A stretch of 64,000 bases of DNA from Eutypella sp. D-1. Lineage: Eukaryota > Ascomycota > Sordariomycetes > Xylariales > Diatrypaceae. Position numbers and translations under genes: made by a program. The notes beneath the pieces were generated by a model. That model saw only the letters and a list, made by a program, of their open reading frames with translations. It had not been told where the DNA came from and made no database searches. Positions 22,117-34,499 of this stretch are shown here, in pieces. Numbering within the stretch: position 1 is the stretch's first letter; each line of letters begins with the position of its first letter. The stretch is from assembly GCA_023313575.1 (NCBI GenBank), contig JAJTTP010000017.1, positions 62,001-126,000 of the forward strand, in the 5' to 3' direction.

Positions 22117-22986
22117 AATCTACCATGCGTAACCTGCTAGACAAGCCCTGCGATACATCGCCAGAAAAAAAAAAGTTTTTTTTTCTTTTCGTTTTTAATA
22201 AGTATGCGTTATTCCTCCTCCCTGATCCCCATACTCGTCTGGTCGTATATATGGTGATACGGTATGACCAGATCCGGGTTTCGCCACCGATCATTCATCG
22301 CTCAGTCCAAGAAATTCGAAGATAAGCAGCGAGCTTTTTGGAAGTGAAAGCAAGATATGTACCGCCCATGGCAAGTTGGCCGCCCTTCTTCGATAGAGCG
22401 GCCCCCTTCCCTGCTATTGACAGATGCAAGTCCAACCGACCAAATGCCGCTGAACTCCAGATATGATGCTTTCCTTCCTTGTCGCTCAACTAAGATCCCA
22501 AACTCCCAGGCAACAAAACAATGCCAGTTTCGATGCCATGCTCACCTGTACAGATCCTAGAGACCCCAAAAATGTGCGAGGACACCGTGACCTGTTATAT
22601 CTCAAGTAACCCCCGATCCACACAACACCAATCCATGGTGGTAATGACAAAACAAAGTCGGGACGCCAAGGAGTCAGAATACATTGCTGAAATAAAATGA
22701 CAAGAATGAAAATGTAGAGTAACTCGTCCGAATCATATACTTAGATGCCGGAGATGTATGGTCATGGCAACCATGGGCATGATGAGTCTTGCACCGCCCT
22801 GCTTGTGCAAGATAAAAAGAAGCAGCGCTATCGAGCTGTCTGTTGTCTGGCACTGGCAAAATAGCTGAGGCCACTAAAAGCTAGAAGAGGGATAACGCGT
22901 CTGTTGGATACATGGCCTTCGATGCCGGGGAAGCCGGTTCCCAGAAATAGGAAAAGCAGAAAAGACCAGGTAAATGATGGAGTGGC

Positions 22987-24339
22987 CTAACTCGATGGAC
23001 TCAACTTAAGCATCCTTCTGAGGTTATCCTCCATCGCCATGATATCGGTTCGAGTAGTGGGAGGGGAAACCAAACCGGCAGGTGCCTCGGGTTCCACTCC
23101 CGTCGGCGGAGTCTTCAACATGGAGACCGGAAACATCCCACAAGGTAGCGGTTGATGCTGCTCGGGCTTCGATGGTCCAGCAGGGCTAAGACGTCGCGAA
23201 TCATTGTGTCGTAGGGGACGAGAGGCCTCCAAAGGTTGCTTAGAGGGAACATGAGCGGGCGACTGGTGCTGGCCGCGAGTTGGCGGGGCCCTAGGTGATG
23301 TGTGTGATGCGTCCTGCGAACCTGGACCCGACTCCCCATGGAAAAGAAAACGCTTGAGAGCTTCGCTGGGATCGAGATCCCGGTTCTGGGCCGTGGAAGG
23401 GGTGGCCTGCGCAGAGTTCGAACTTGGGCGTGCAGCTCGGATGCGGTCCTGGTAGGGGGTAGAAAATGCAGGGCCCAGAGGCTGACCAGGATTCCCATCT
23501 AATTCGGTGGAAGAAATCCCAGGAGCCGTGCTGCGCTGGGATATGTGCGGGCGCTTGCTTTGGAAAGTAGGCCCAGCCGCTCTAGGGACTGTGTTCTGTC
23601 CCTGCGGCGCGGAATCGTGGGGAGGCGAAAACGGAGCTAGGGGGACGGCAGTGATTGCACTGACGGAGTTCGCTCGATGAGTCCGGGCCTTTTCGGCTCT
23701 GTCGGCACGGAAAAAGAATTCCAGCGGGGACTCTTCATTGCGCGATAGCAGTGGTGGGGTGTGGGTATCCTCGGAATCGGAAGATGGCGGAGAAGGTTCT
23801 TGGTTTAGAGCCAGAGGGGCTGGGGCCGGTTTCGAAGTAGGAGAATCGCTATGAGAGCGGGAAAAGAAGCTGGGCATCGGCAGTGCGGAGGGTGCAGGGG
23901 AAGCATGAAAAGTCGAACCGGCGAAAATGGCGGGAGTGGATTCCTGTCGGGAAGGCATAGGCATGGACGTGGGGGGACTAGATCGGGCCTTGTTTTGATG
24001 ACCGGGGGATGAAGTTCCCCCATTCTTGTTCCGATTTCGATTTCCTTGTTTATTGCTACCGCGCGGTTTTGCATTCGCTGAGGAAGTGTGCAGGTTTGCA
24101 GCGTTTGTAGCGTTTGTAGTGTTTGTAGTGTCGGTGCCGGATGCTCGTGATCTTTGTGGGGTGTAAGGGCTCCCATAGTGATTATTCGTCTTGTACGTAG
24201 CGGCGTCGTTCTCGGAGGCATACATCTTCTGGGGTGTTTTATTGGTGTTGGTGTTGGTGTTGTTGGGGTTGGCGTTGTTATTGTTTCGACCCTGGCGACG
24301 CTTGCCAGGGGTGGTTTTTGTTTGGGTAGATTGATGCAT
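22987..24339 (-). CDS. EDC1/PNRC-like mRNA decapping activator
   Basis: Single exon, 450 residues, almost entirely disordered and rich in Asn, Thr, Pro and Ser. The recognisable element is FAGSTFHASPAPSALPMPSF at about residues 139-158. It matches the Edc1/PNRC short linear motif, whose aromatic-Ala-Gly part activates Dcp2 and whose LPxP part binds the EVH1 domain of Dcp1. A second conserved piece, YASENDAATYKTNNHYGSPYTPQR, is split over residues 40-63. The C-terminus has a small conserved helix (MAMEDNLRRMLKLS). The inferred role is stimulation of 5' cap removal during cytoplasmic mRNA decay. Elsewhere the protein evolves fast, so similarity searches may show only the motif. The presence of the motif is directly seen; the function is inferred from it. 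Confidence 0.78.
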   Translation of the reverse strand: MHQSTQTKTTPGKRRQGRNNNNANPNNTNTNTNKTPQKMYASENDAATYKTNNHYGSPYTPQRSRASGTDTTNTTNATNAANLHTSSANAKPRGSNKQGNRNRNKNGGTSSPGHQNKARSSPPTSMPMPSRQESTPAIFAGSTFHASPAPSALPMPSFFSRSHSDSPTSKPAPAPLALNQEPSPPSSDSEDTHTPPLLSRNEESPLEFFFRADRAEKARTHRANSVSAITAVPLAPFSPPHDSAPQGQNTVPRAAGPTFQSKRPHISQRSTAPGISSTELDGNPGQPLGPAFSTPYQDRIRAARPSSNSAQATPSTAQNRDLDPSEALKRFLFHGESGPGSQDASHTSPRAPPTRGQHQSPAHVPSKQPLEASRPLRHNDSRRLSPAGPSKPEQHQPLPCGMFPVSMLKTPPTGVEPEAPAGLVSPPTTRTDIMAMEDNLRRMLKLSPSS

Positions 24340-26596
24340 CTTGTGATGGTAACATCTATCTGATTGTACTGGGGAATAAAGGAGAAAGATAACAAGAAAG
24401 AAAAAAAGGAGAGAGAGATAGCGTAGATGAATGAGAAAGAAGATCTTTCGTTGAAGAAGAAGAGAAGAAGTAGAAACGGGTTATCGTGTGGGTTGTCGTT
24501 AATTGTCGACGATTGATGATGACTGCGACGTAGAAAAGGAAGAGGAGGAAACGAAAAGAGTAGGGAGGAAAAGGAAATACCTCCCTTGCCTCATAAACTC
24601 TAGTACTACTAAGGTGTATGTACCCGAACCTAGCCTTCCCTTAGGTACCTTAGGTAAGGTAGGTAAGTACTAAGTTCCAAGGTTGTACCTAATATCTGCG
24701 TTTGGCGTTCTGCGTTCTGCTGTGTTCCGGATTCCTGGAATATTGTAGTATTGTAATATTGTAATATTGTATATTGACTATATTACTTCTTAGGGATCGA
24801 ATTGCTCGCATACTTAAATAGCGTTTTTTCTGTCGCTTTCTTTGTTTTGCTTTGATGTGATATGTGTAGGTAGAGTATCAACGTTGGGTAATTGGGTACC
24901 TAGAGTAGGTAGGTTAGGTACCTGGCTAGGTACGGAAGGTTAACTGGGGTGGGTATGGGCAGGTAAATGTACCTAAGTAGTGTGGAAAGTGTGGAAAGTG
25001 TGATAGGCAGTGATATTATCCCTTCGTTCCTTCCTTCGTTCTTTATTTCTTTATTTCGTAAATTGGTAGGTTTGGTTTACTTGTTGGTTGCCAGTGATTC
25101 TTGGTGATAAACATGCCGTCAGTTGTCAAACTCCTGTGCATACCTACAGTTAGGTAAGTACAGTGCACTAGGTACTCATGCACTTGATATACGTATTTTG
25201 TATGTAGTTAGAAATAGATATACACAGTTGTAGGTGCAACAACGACGTAATGCGGGGCTTAGACAATGGGAAGGCGCTCCGTGCTAAAAGGGGGTTGGGG
25301 CTGGCCTGACTGGGCAAGATTAGCTAGCTAGCACTTGAACTTGTGATCATGAATGGATACTTTACCCTTAAGATTGAATCTGATTGGTTTTCGTCTGGAA
25401 GGCCTGAAAGGTCTGTAACAAGATGGGTAAACCGGTATCGTTGGTGTTATTGTTGTTGTTGTTGTTATTGTCATTATTGCCTCTTGGTTTCTTTGGCATG
25501 ACTGATGGGGGGCTCTTTGTGAGCAATATGTGTGGCAAATAGTATCGCAAATAGTATCTCTCTGTTTTATGGGTTTGCTGTCCATTTTGCCGCCTGGGGA
25601 GGTCTGATAATCCCCTGGATCCTAATTAGTGGTAACGATGGTTCGGTAATGGTGTTATAGAACATTGACCTCATCCATAAACACGGCTCTGACCCAAGAC
25701 TCAATACTGAAAAACACTTCAGAGTTAATTGAAACAATAATAATAGAATCTAGCCTGTTTCCAACACAAGATGGACTTGGAGTAGGTATTTATATCTGGA
25801 AAACGTCGGATCAAGAAGCCAAATAAACTTTTCACTCCCGAGGTCTCGTCTACGGGTGGACGTTTAAGTTCCCTACTTTAATCTTATGGGGTATCGCTCC
25901 CGAGATCGTAGGTTTTCTAGAACACTGTATGAGTTAACTTTTATTTCAACTCTAAGCCCCCCTAGATACTACAATATGATATTTAGTTAAACTTTGAGGA
26001 TTGTAATCAAGGCATCAGAACACCTTCGCATCGTGTTGGAATAGATATATCAGCTACCTAGAGCTAGATAGGGCAGTTAGGAGGCTTAGGCAGATAACCA
26101 CTATTGAACTAGATACCTAAGTAGATGCATACCTAGTTTACCTTGTATGGGCATAATTATGCATACTTGCATATAGCCACAGTAACTGCTTAGTAGCCTA
26201 AGGTAGCTATACTACTAGTGCCTACCTAGGTAGGCAGCCCTGCAGCCCCCTGTAGAAGTTTAGTAACCTTAGCCCCACCATTAACGCCTAGCTACCTTCT
26301 GGTAGGAACCTGGGAAGCTCCAGGGCTACAACTAATTATTCGGTCATATCAACAACCCTTCTGAACACCTGGGTAGGCACCCTGCATTTCTACATCCCAC
26401 TACGTCTTAACATCAACAATTGACATACCACGTCTACGGCTCCCAGCGCAAACAGAACAACCTCCCCCCCAACATCCCCAACATCCGCCGCTTTCCGGAA
26501 CTCGACATTCGCCATCGTCAAACCCACGAAGCACCTTCTGCTTGTCACCATTATCACCGCACACACACACACGGATCCACCCCTCATCAATCCAAG
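24340..26596. promoter_or_regulatory. Divergent intergenic region EDC1-like / RBX1
   Basis: About 2.3 kb shared by two start regions. It is dense in GGTACC/CCTAGG palindromes at 24600-24960 and 26040-26240, with a GTT trinucleotide run near 25450. No supported gene. Confidence 0.5.
26219..26236. repeat. Perfect 18-nt CCTAGG-centred palindrome
   Basis: TGCCTACC meets its reverse complement around a TA centre with no loop. It is a second clean example of the dispersed motif. Confidence 0.9.
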
Positions 26597-27159
<563 letters not shown>

Positions 27160-27240
27160 GTTGGGCGTGGGGTGGGAATGGCATGTAGATGGCAGGAATG
27201 CAGGGCAGGCAGAAGACGGACATGGTGGGGGTCTACCTAC

Positions 27241-27270
27241 AGCAGAGCACAGCAGAGCACAGCAGAGCAG
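27241..27270. repeat. Three tandem copies of a 10-bp unit
   Basis: AGCAGAGCAC twice and AGCAGAGCAG once, in the short spacer between the converging RBX1 and SPC1 genes. Confidence 0.9.
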
Positions 27271-27458
27271 ACGTGTATTGCCGTAAGCTATATGCTATAA
27301 AGTAGCTCGCGGCCTACGGTTATGAAACAACCCAGATCTACGAGACGCACGTTTGGTTGCAAGGCTGTGTTACTTATTTGCGAGACGCCGTCTTGCTGCT
27401 TCCTAGAGGTCCGGCTGTAGTTCCTATACAACTGCAGGACCCCCAAAAATAAAAAAAT

Positions 27459-27935
27459 TCATTGCTTGCTAAAGAGCTTCTCATCAACGACGATGTTTTG
27501 TTGTGTACCCGTGATCGCCGAACCACCACCGCCACGCGGAAGCCATTCGACCTTGTTCCTGTTGAAAAACGGCCAGGGCGGGACGATCAGGAGGAGGGTG
27601 AGGACCGTGCCTCCAAGGCCTATTTTCAGAGCGAGAGCGATATCTTGGAGGAAGTACCCGACGAGAAACGATACGGCCTGCGATCAATAATTAGTAGCTG
27701 GACTATCTATGGGGAAAGCTCTCATCGAGTGTGATGAAAACAGCTGGTGATATCGTACCCCGACTGCTGAGAGGACGACGGTCGCAAGAATTTCAGCTAG
27801 TTTCTGGCCCTCAAAGTCCTTTAATATTCCCAACTTGTCAGCAAAAATCCTGGGTCTCGAAGGCTTTCCAAGCGGGAAACTAACGATCTGACCCTCAACA
27901 AGATCCCGGACTTGATCTAGGAGCTGTTCCGCCAT
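27459..27935 (-). CDS. SPC1: Signal peptidase complex subunit 1 (SPC12 family)
   Basis: Two exons on the minus strand, 27935-27759 and 27677-27459 (81-bp intron, GTACGA...CGCAG), giving 131 residues. It is a non-catalytic subunit of the ER signal peptidase complex that binds near the catalytic Sec11 and helps exclude membrane segments from cleavage. The typical cytosolic start (LLDQVRDLVEGQI), the FEGQKLAE motif and two membrane helices (ILATVVLSAVGAVSFLVGYF and LGGTVLTLLLIVPPWPFF) are all visible. NRNKVEWLP then leads into a short Gly-rich tail. The first exon carries a 15-20 residue insertion (around FPLGKPSRPRIFADKLG) compared with yeast and human proteins. It may be real or a partly retained sequence. 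The splice is supported because it restores the second helix in frame. Confidence 0.93.
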
Positions 27936-30215
27936 TGTCGATTAAAGTTAAATTGTATAGATAGACCTGGGCGATAGCGGGAATAAAATGTCGGGGAGAC
28001 GGCGGCGACCTCGGGAGTTGCTCGCGATTATCACAATTGTCTCGGTCGGGCAAGAAGTTGGATGGGAATATTGACACTTTGAAGAGACCAGGTAATCCAC
28101 TTCCGGTATATTATGTAAAGTACTTAAGACAAGTTACGATTCATGGATGGAATAGAAGGCGGCTGATCGAGGTTCTGTCAGTCAGCGACAGCTGTCAACT
28201 ATATGTACAGCTGATGCTCTAAAAATAGATCACAGTTTGCGTATTTCACATGCTCGAATCGAAACCATATTGAACAAACTATACGGGGTATTAAGTACCG
28301 AAGGAGTTCTCGTACCTGCATATAGTTGATGCATCGGGCTGTCGAACTAGAATCTATGCTCTACGAATCAGGGTTGAATAGGGGGTATATACTACTGGTG
28401 TAGGTGAATGAATAATGGGTATAGAAGTAGGGAGTTGTGATGAGCAACACGAGTATGATACATAGTAAGTATTATATAATTATATCTCCAGATTCCCCAG
28501 AGTCCCCCTCCATATTGTCCCATAATTCGGTTGATCTGCTTATGTACTTAGGTATATGTAATGTAGTCCAATTTTCTTTCTCCGGCTTGTTATTGGGCGT
28601 AATCCTAGATACCTAACCTCCATAGGAGATACGCTGGGATAACAGGACCTCTACCTCCAACGAGCATCTGGGCACTCTGAGTTTATGAGTCGATAATGAG
28701 TAAAGACAAGAACGATCCGGATCTTGCTATGGACTAGCATGGATAGGCATCTCCGGTTAGGTGGTATTATTTGTCAAGTAACCTTGAAACCGGCCGAGAG
28801 GACTTGATATATAGTACATCAGGTACTTCCCCACTCTCTACTCGGTACAAACCTGATCTACTTACATACCCTAATCATTTAGGTAACTATGCTATATATA
28901 GTTGTGTATCTCCCTTTGCATTGTCCTACCGATTCAGGACTATTCTAATTGGTCATCCCCTTGCGAAGTACTTTCCCACGAAACCCTCCAGGGCTCTCAG
29001 CCAAACCATAATAACTAAAGTAACTTAACTTACAACCTTACAAACTTCCAAGGTAAGGTTGTACTTATGTAAGTACCTAGTAACTTAACTTCAATTGAGG
29101 AACATTACGGACGAAGAAAAAAAAAAGTACATCCCGATCTCCCCATTTTCATTTCTTTCTTCTTCCATCTCAGAACTCGCACCACTACCACCACTACTAC
29201 CACTACCGTTGCAAATTTTGCACACCCGAGCTTTACTTTTACAAACTACATACCCTATGAACCGATATATCTCTTTCTCGATTTTTCTTTGATCTTTCGC
29301 CTAATTATTGTGCAGTTTTCGTCTGTGCTCAGGTCTTGCTATATTAGCATCTTGAGACTTTTGCATTTTGCACTTTTCTCTCTCATCATCTTCATATCGC
29401 ACCCCACAGTATATAATCTTGATATCGCCACAACTATAGTACGCGACGGCTCGATTTCTTCAATCGTGTAACAAAACAAAGGGATTTTTCTTAAAAATCA
29501 CCTCTCCATATCACACAGAATCTCGCATTCAGAAATACTGCCATACCTGGTCTCGATCCGTATCACCAAAATTTTCTCGCTTCGGCTTAACTATTTGGGT
29601 ACCCTTTTACTCGAACGCGCTTCTCTAACGAGCCGCCACGTCAAAAAAGAACCGAAAACCCCATCTTCAGCTTTCCTCGGCGTCTTACCGCCATTCTCTT
29701 AGCAACCACCAAGTTGGCGGGCCTCACTAGCATCCAGTTCTCTTTCGCTCGCCCGCTCCTCGGCCCTAACTTCTGGGTCTACAGCGGCGTCAACAAGAAG
29801 CCCCCTTAACTGGACTACCACTCTTTCTCGTTTTGATCTTTTAACGGCCTTAACACCTAAATCGACCCGCTCGATCGGATCTGACACAGCATTTGCGTGG
29901 TCGAACCTAGACTCCGTATCTGTAGTCGATCGAGCCTAACGTCGACCATACTCTCGCAGTCGGCGTGCTGCCACGCCTGCTGCTCTTTGCGGATGCCGTC
30001 CAACTCGACGTCCTCATCCAGTATGCGCGCCTTCGCCTTCCCTTAGTCCTAACGCGGAAGGCTTTTTCCCACGTGCCCTATATAGCGTCGATTCCACCGA
30101 TCGCTTTCCAGATCTGAGATATTGTTGGATATTACCATCCCTGCTGTCCCCAGTGGTCAGCAGTCAGCATTGCGCTTTTAGAGAAGAGATTAACGATAGT
30201 TGACTTCCAACAAGG
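27936..30215. promoter_or_regulatory. Divergent intergenic region SPC1 / MNR2 with long pyrimidine-rich leader
   Basis: No gene recognised at 28-29 kb. From about 29120 to 30215 the + strand is rich in pyrimidines and ACC/ACT triplets (29180-29207), as expected for a promoter and long 5' leader of the magnesium transporter. Confidence 0.5.
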
Positions 30216-32176
30216 ATGTCCGACCACGATGAGGCTGCCTCTAACAGAGGCTACAATACCCCGGTACCGGAACTGGACGATCATCGCCACCAGTCCATTT
30301 CACAACAGCGATCTGAACGCCCACGCCGTGGCACCGTCGATACGCTATATGGTTCGCGCCAGCACTTAGACCATCAAGTTGTGCAGTCACCCATCGAGAT
30401 CAAGGTCAGGGATTTTGAGGAAGCGGTCGTTGATGATGATGAAGCGGGACTGTCCCCAGGTGCTCCTCGCAATCGCCGCCCAACTTTTAATTCGAGCACT
30501 GAGCGCGATATGTCCCCACCCAATTCGGTGAAAGCTTTTGCCGAAGCGCGCCGTCGCGAACGGGCTCTTTCAACCTCAGACCCCCGTGCCGAGAGACAAG
30601 AAGATGGCCAGGGCCTTTTTCGCACCCACTCTTCTGACAGCAGGCGCAGCGTCCGCAGCCACCACAGTCACCGCTCTGCGCGCAGTCGTCCCCCTACCTT
30701 TATTGCTGATGACACGGCCAGTCTGGCCACGAGAGAGACGGCCGCGGAGGACGTCTGTTTCCCATTGCAAGATGAACAGAATCGGGACAAGCTGTGTATC
30801 GACTACGAGTTTCTGGAGGACTTCATCGCGTCTGAACATGAAGCGCGCAGGGAGAGCCTGGAGGCCCAGAGAGCTCCCAGGGTTTTCACTAACCAACGAC
30901 CCAGTTACGAGGTGTCCACTAACTCTCCAATGGTAACCGCTGACGGCGATTTCATCGACGTCCCCTCAGGCTCTTCGGTAAATGATGAAAAGTTGCCGGA
31001 AAGGGTCAAAACCGAACGGTCGGGCCCAGTCGAGACGAAAAACGAGCCGGAACATCACGACTTCAATCGGTTCAGTTTCTTCTCATCAGCCTGGGAGTCT
31101 ACCATCCATGCGCCTCAATTTGGAGACCTCGTTCTCCCTGGCGAAAATGTGCGCGGCCTCTTCACATTCCCCCCGGAGGAGCCTGACGGGGTGTGGTGGC
31201 TGGACGTAAACAACCCCACTGAGGAAGAGGCTCGTGCCCTCTGCAAGGCCTTCGGGGTTCACCCTTTGACTATCGAAGATATCACCACCCAGGAAGCGCG
31301 CGAGAAAATCGAACTCTTTCCATCTTACTACTTTGCGAGTTTCCGGTCCTTCACCGCTGTCCAGGAGGAAGATGGTATCGAATATGAGCCCTTCAACCTC
31401 TACGTGGTCGTTTTTCGCGAGGGCACCCTGAGTTTCAGTTTCGAGCCGAACAACCATGCCTTCGAGGTCCGGAGGCGCATTACCTCGCTGAAAGACTATG
31501 TTGCGCTGAGTAGTGACTGGATTTCCTACGCGTTGATGTGAGTTCCTGCACCCCCGAACTGCGTATTTCGATAACACCACTGACCTGGACATGTAGTGAT
31601 AATATCGTTGATTCTTTCGCGAAGCCTATCCAAAGGATTGAGCTCGAAACCGAAGGCATCGAAGACTCGGTCTTCGTCGCCCGTGCGGATGACATGCAGA
31701 CGTTTCTCCGCAGAATTGGAGCCGTCCGGAAAAACACCCTAGGGCTCATGCGTATCCTGGGTGGTAAAGCTGATGTCCTTAAGGGCTTCACGAAGCGCTG
31801 CAACGAGAACTACAAAGTCACGCCCAGGATGGACATCGGAATGTACCTGGGCGATATTCAGGATCACGTTGTGACAATGATGACGAACTTGACGCACTTC
31901 GAGAAGATTCTCTCCCGTGCTCACGGCAACTACCTGGCCCAGCTCACGATCGACAGCATCACCCAGGGCACGAAGACGAACGAGGGCCTGAGCAAGATCA
32001 CGTTCTTGGCGTCCATCATCGTACCCCTTAACGTCGTCACCGGCTTGTTTGGGATGAACGTCGCCGTCCCCTTCCAGAACGATGACTCTATAGTCCCGTT
32101 CTTTGTTATATTCGCTGGTCTCGTTCTCTTCTCGACGACTGCGCTCATTATTGCCCGGCGGATGAAGTATCTTTAG
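30216..32176 (+). CDS. MNR2: CorA-family magnesium transporter, MNR2/ALR type
   Basis: Two exons, 30216-31537 and 31597-32176 (59-bp intron, GTGAGT...TGTAG), giving 633 residues. The N-terminal 280 residues are disordered, Ser/Arg-rich and cytosolic. The CorA domain follows (RGLFTFPPEEPDGVWWLDVNN, then HPLTIEDITTQEAREKIE, a hallmark of the eukaryotic branch), then a long helical stalk. The first membrane helix ends in GLFGMNV, holding the GMN selectivity motif, and a second helix lies near the end (about residues 604-626). In yeast, Alr1/Alr2 act at the plasma membrane and Mnr2 at the vacuole. The short C-terminus after the last helix and the IEDITTQE text suit this clade, but sequence alone does not separate the two locations. 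The symbol is therefore a best guess within a firm family call. Confidence 0.92.
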
Positions 32177-32805
32177 TCTCTATGTGCATGTGGGTTTCGG
32201 GATCACGAAGCATTGTAGATGGTATTATGGGATGGTATACAGGATCTGTGATCTGGTTAGATCATTTTGTTAGATCTTCCCTCTCGATTTTTCTTCTGTC
32301 CTACATAGAAGGTCTTGTTATTACCACATTAGACAACGCTTCACGAGAATCCGAGTACCGTTAAGAGACGTTTTTTTTTTTTTTTCATATCTTCCTCATT
32401 TGCCTATTTGTGATGATCCAATGCTCCACGTATGTCTCAGATCGTTCTACTTGGTGACTACTGAATCGACATACTGGAATACCACCACAACTAAGAACGG
32501 TAATAAAAGCCACTTATACAATGACCATGACGGCTTGAGCGCCAATAAGGGAACCCTTAGAAGTCAGACTGACTCATTGGTCGCAGATAGTCCATCAGTA
32601 GAAGGTATTTCGGTGGAGCTTTGGAACTCCCATTGGACAGCATGGCGGTTAGGACGAATGGATAACGCTTGAAGTAGTTCGCGCGTTCTAGACTGAAAGC
32701 AGGCCTGGTCACGAGCCGCCATCTAGTCTCTCTCTGAAGGCGCCAGTTAGACGGGGAAAGACCGCATCGGATGAAGATATGGCATGGTGTGTTCCCCTCT
32801 TGCCA
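32177..32805. other. Spacer between convergent MNR2 and the NLR-like gene
   Basis: 3' regions of both genes, with a T15 run at about 32371-32385. No gene seen. Confidence 0.55.
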
Positions 32806-34211
32806 TCAAGATCTGCTCGCTGGTGGTGGCGGCGGTGTCATTGTAGGGCTGGGGCTGCGACTGGAAGCAGGCTGAGGCGCTGTCTGCTGAGTTTCTGCCG
32901 ACGGGCTCGGTGCTAGTGATATGCTGGCTATACTCGATCGTCTGGATAAGTTTGTCGGTGTTGACGTGGGGAAGAGGAAGCTCCGAGTACTCCCGGGGGC
33001 TGCTCTTGTTCTTCTCCTGTCTTCCCGGTTTCTCTGGTTTTGTTTCGTCTGGGCCTGAATGATACTTTGGTTGTCTGGCCGCATTTCCTGCGGGGCTCCT
33101 ACTGGCTGTTTGCCTTTATCTAAACGCTATGAGTTAGTCCCTTTATTGTGCGAGCCGAAAGCGGCATGCCTCACCGGGAGGTGAGATCCATGTCAAATGG
33201 AATACCGATATGTCAACTGTGTTCATTGCTTCCATGATCAAGTCACCCCCAAATATGGCATCGAACGGCAACTCTTCGCCGACGAGGAACGCGGTTTCCT
33301 TCGCCAGGGCCTGATTCTTCAAATACCACGACAGGTTGACTCGTCCCACTGCCTTATACTGGTTCTGGCCGCTGTCGATGGAGGGCTTGGATTCGTCGGT
33401 TGGCTCGAACTGAATGTTACAACGTTCCAGCACCTGCTTTCCGATCCAGTTATCGTGGAAACTAGAGTCTAGTTTGACATTTTCCAGAGCGTCCACCTGT
33501 CCATCATCATCCCGGGGCATAATAACAAATGGGAAACGAAAATTGTCAGACTTGGAAGGTTGTGTCTGCACCCGTGTGAGTGTATCTTGAAGTATCTGGT
33601 GCGTTTCCTCGAACTGGCGCTGCTTCTCTTGAACACTCGCGTTCTCGCCAGCCAAGGATTGGCGAAAATTTCCGGCCATGGCATGCACAAGGGAGTCCAT
33701 GTAGCTCTTGACATCCTGGAGGCTTTGGTCGAAATTTACTGCAGCTACGCTTGATGATTCCTGCACCACTTGCAGCTGCTCTGCCATTTTCTGTATGACT
33801 GACCTATTATCGTATCACGATGTCAATAACCGCCCACTAGGTTATACATAAATTGTTAACGTACTCCTGGTAAACGTCGTGAAGCAAGCGGATGTCCTCG
33901 GCCAACCTATCGATGGACTTGGAAGTCTGAGTGTCCGTTTCTCGTTTGAAAAGTTTTCTGAAGCTCCTAGACGTATTTGTATTGGTCTCAATAGTATCTT
34001 CCACTTCCTTAATAGTTACTGAAATATATCTCATCATATCCTCTTGCAGCCCCTTCCTGTCAAGTAGATCAGGTGGAATCTTTTCCAACATTGTTTTTAA
34101 ACATTGCAATCGTGCCACTAAGATATCTGGGCGTCCCGGCGGCTTTCTAACTTGGGAAAGTAAGCTTATGAGCTTTGACACAGAGGCCACGACACCGACG
34201 GCTTCCGCCAT
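32806..34211 (-). CDS. NLR-type N-terminal domain fused to a retropepsin-like domain
   Basis: Three exons on the minus strand, 34211-33865, 33803-33175 and 33119-32806 (introns 61 and 55 bp, in phase), giving 429 residues. The start (MAEAVGVVASVSKLISLL) and the helical 110 residues with SFRKLF resemble the fungal N-terminal domain found on STAND/NLR proteins, related to HeLo membrane-acting domains. A coiled-coil linker with many Gln follows. Residues about 200-310 resemble gag-type aspartic protease folds: FRFPFVIM, then LDSSFHDNWIG (Asp228), the strand VGRVNLSWYL, and LPFDAIFGGDLI (296-305), which matches the second family motif. The usual Asp-Ser/Thr-Gly is Asp-Ser-Ser here, so catalysis is doubtful. 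The tail is basic, then Pro/Ser-rich. There is no NACHT or NB-ARC domain. It is divergent from the DUF6594 gene. Both domain calls are by pattern, not search. Confidence 0.72.
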
Positions 34212-34499
34212 TATATGCCTACGAATATAGAAGCACTGTGATCCTCGAGAATCGTGGAAAAGGAGTGCAGGGAAAGTGATGAGCATTCAGGTGAGGGGAA
34301 ATGCCCCCCCATGGTGTTGAAGAATATGAGGGGCTTGCAGTCTACTCGTACATGATAGGCCAGCATAGGATGCCACCTTTACCACATTTACCTTTTACCG
34401 ATAGCCTTGGGCACATCATTTTCAAGCGCGACTTGCACTGTCAGTACCTTGATACTGTGCTTACACTTCAGCCTGGGAACTCGTTCAGGAAGGCACATT
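34212..34499. promoter_or_regulatory. 288-bp bidirectional promoter of the NLR-like / DUF6594 pair
   Basis: The two start codons face away from each other across 288 bp, the shortest divergent spacing in the window. Co-regulation is plausible but not shown by the sequence alone. Confidence 0.6.

Larger units (their letters stand above)
21233..22986. other. Spacer TDP1 / EDC1-like with two candidate small or decayed genes
   Basis: Upstream of TDP1 and downstream of the EDC1-like gene. Apart from the two + strand candidates at 21614 and 22054, nothing is recognisable. A mixed A/T homopolymer stretch lies at 22165-22197. Confidence 0.5.

Noticed and set aside
29699..29887. 62-codon Arg/Glu/Val-rich frame on the minus strand
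   Set aside because: Antisense of the pyrimidine-rich MNR2 leader; low complexity, no conserved motif.
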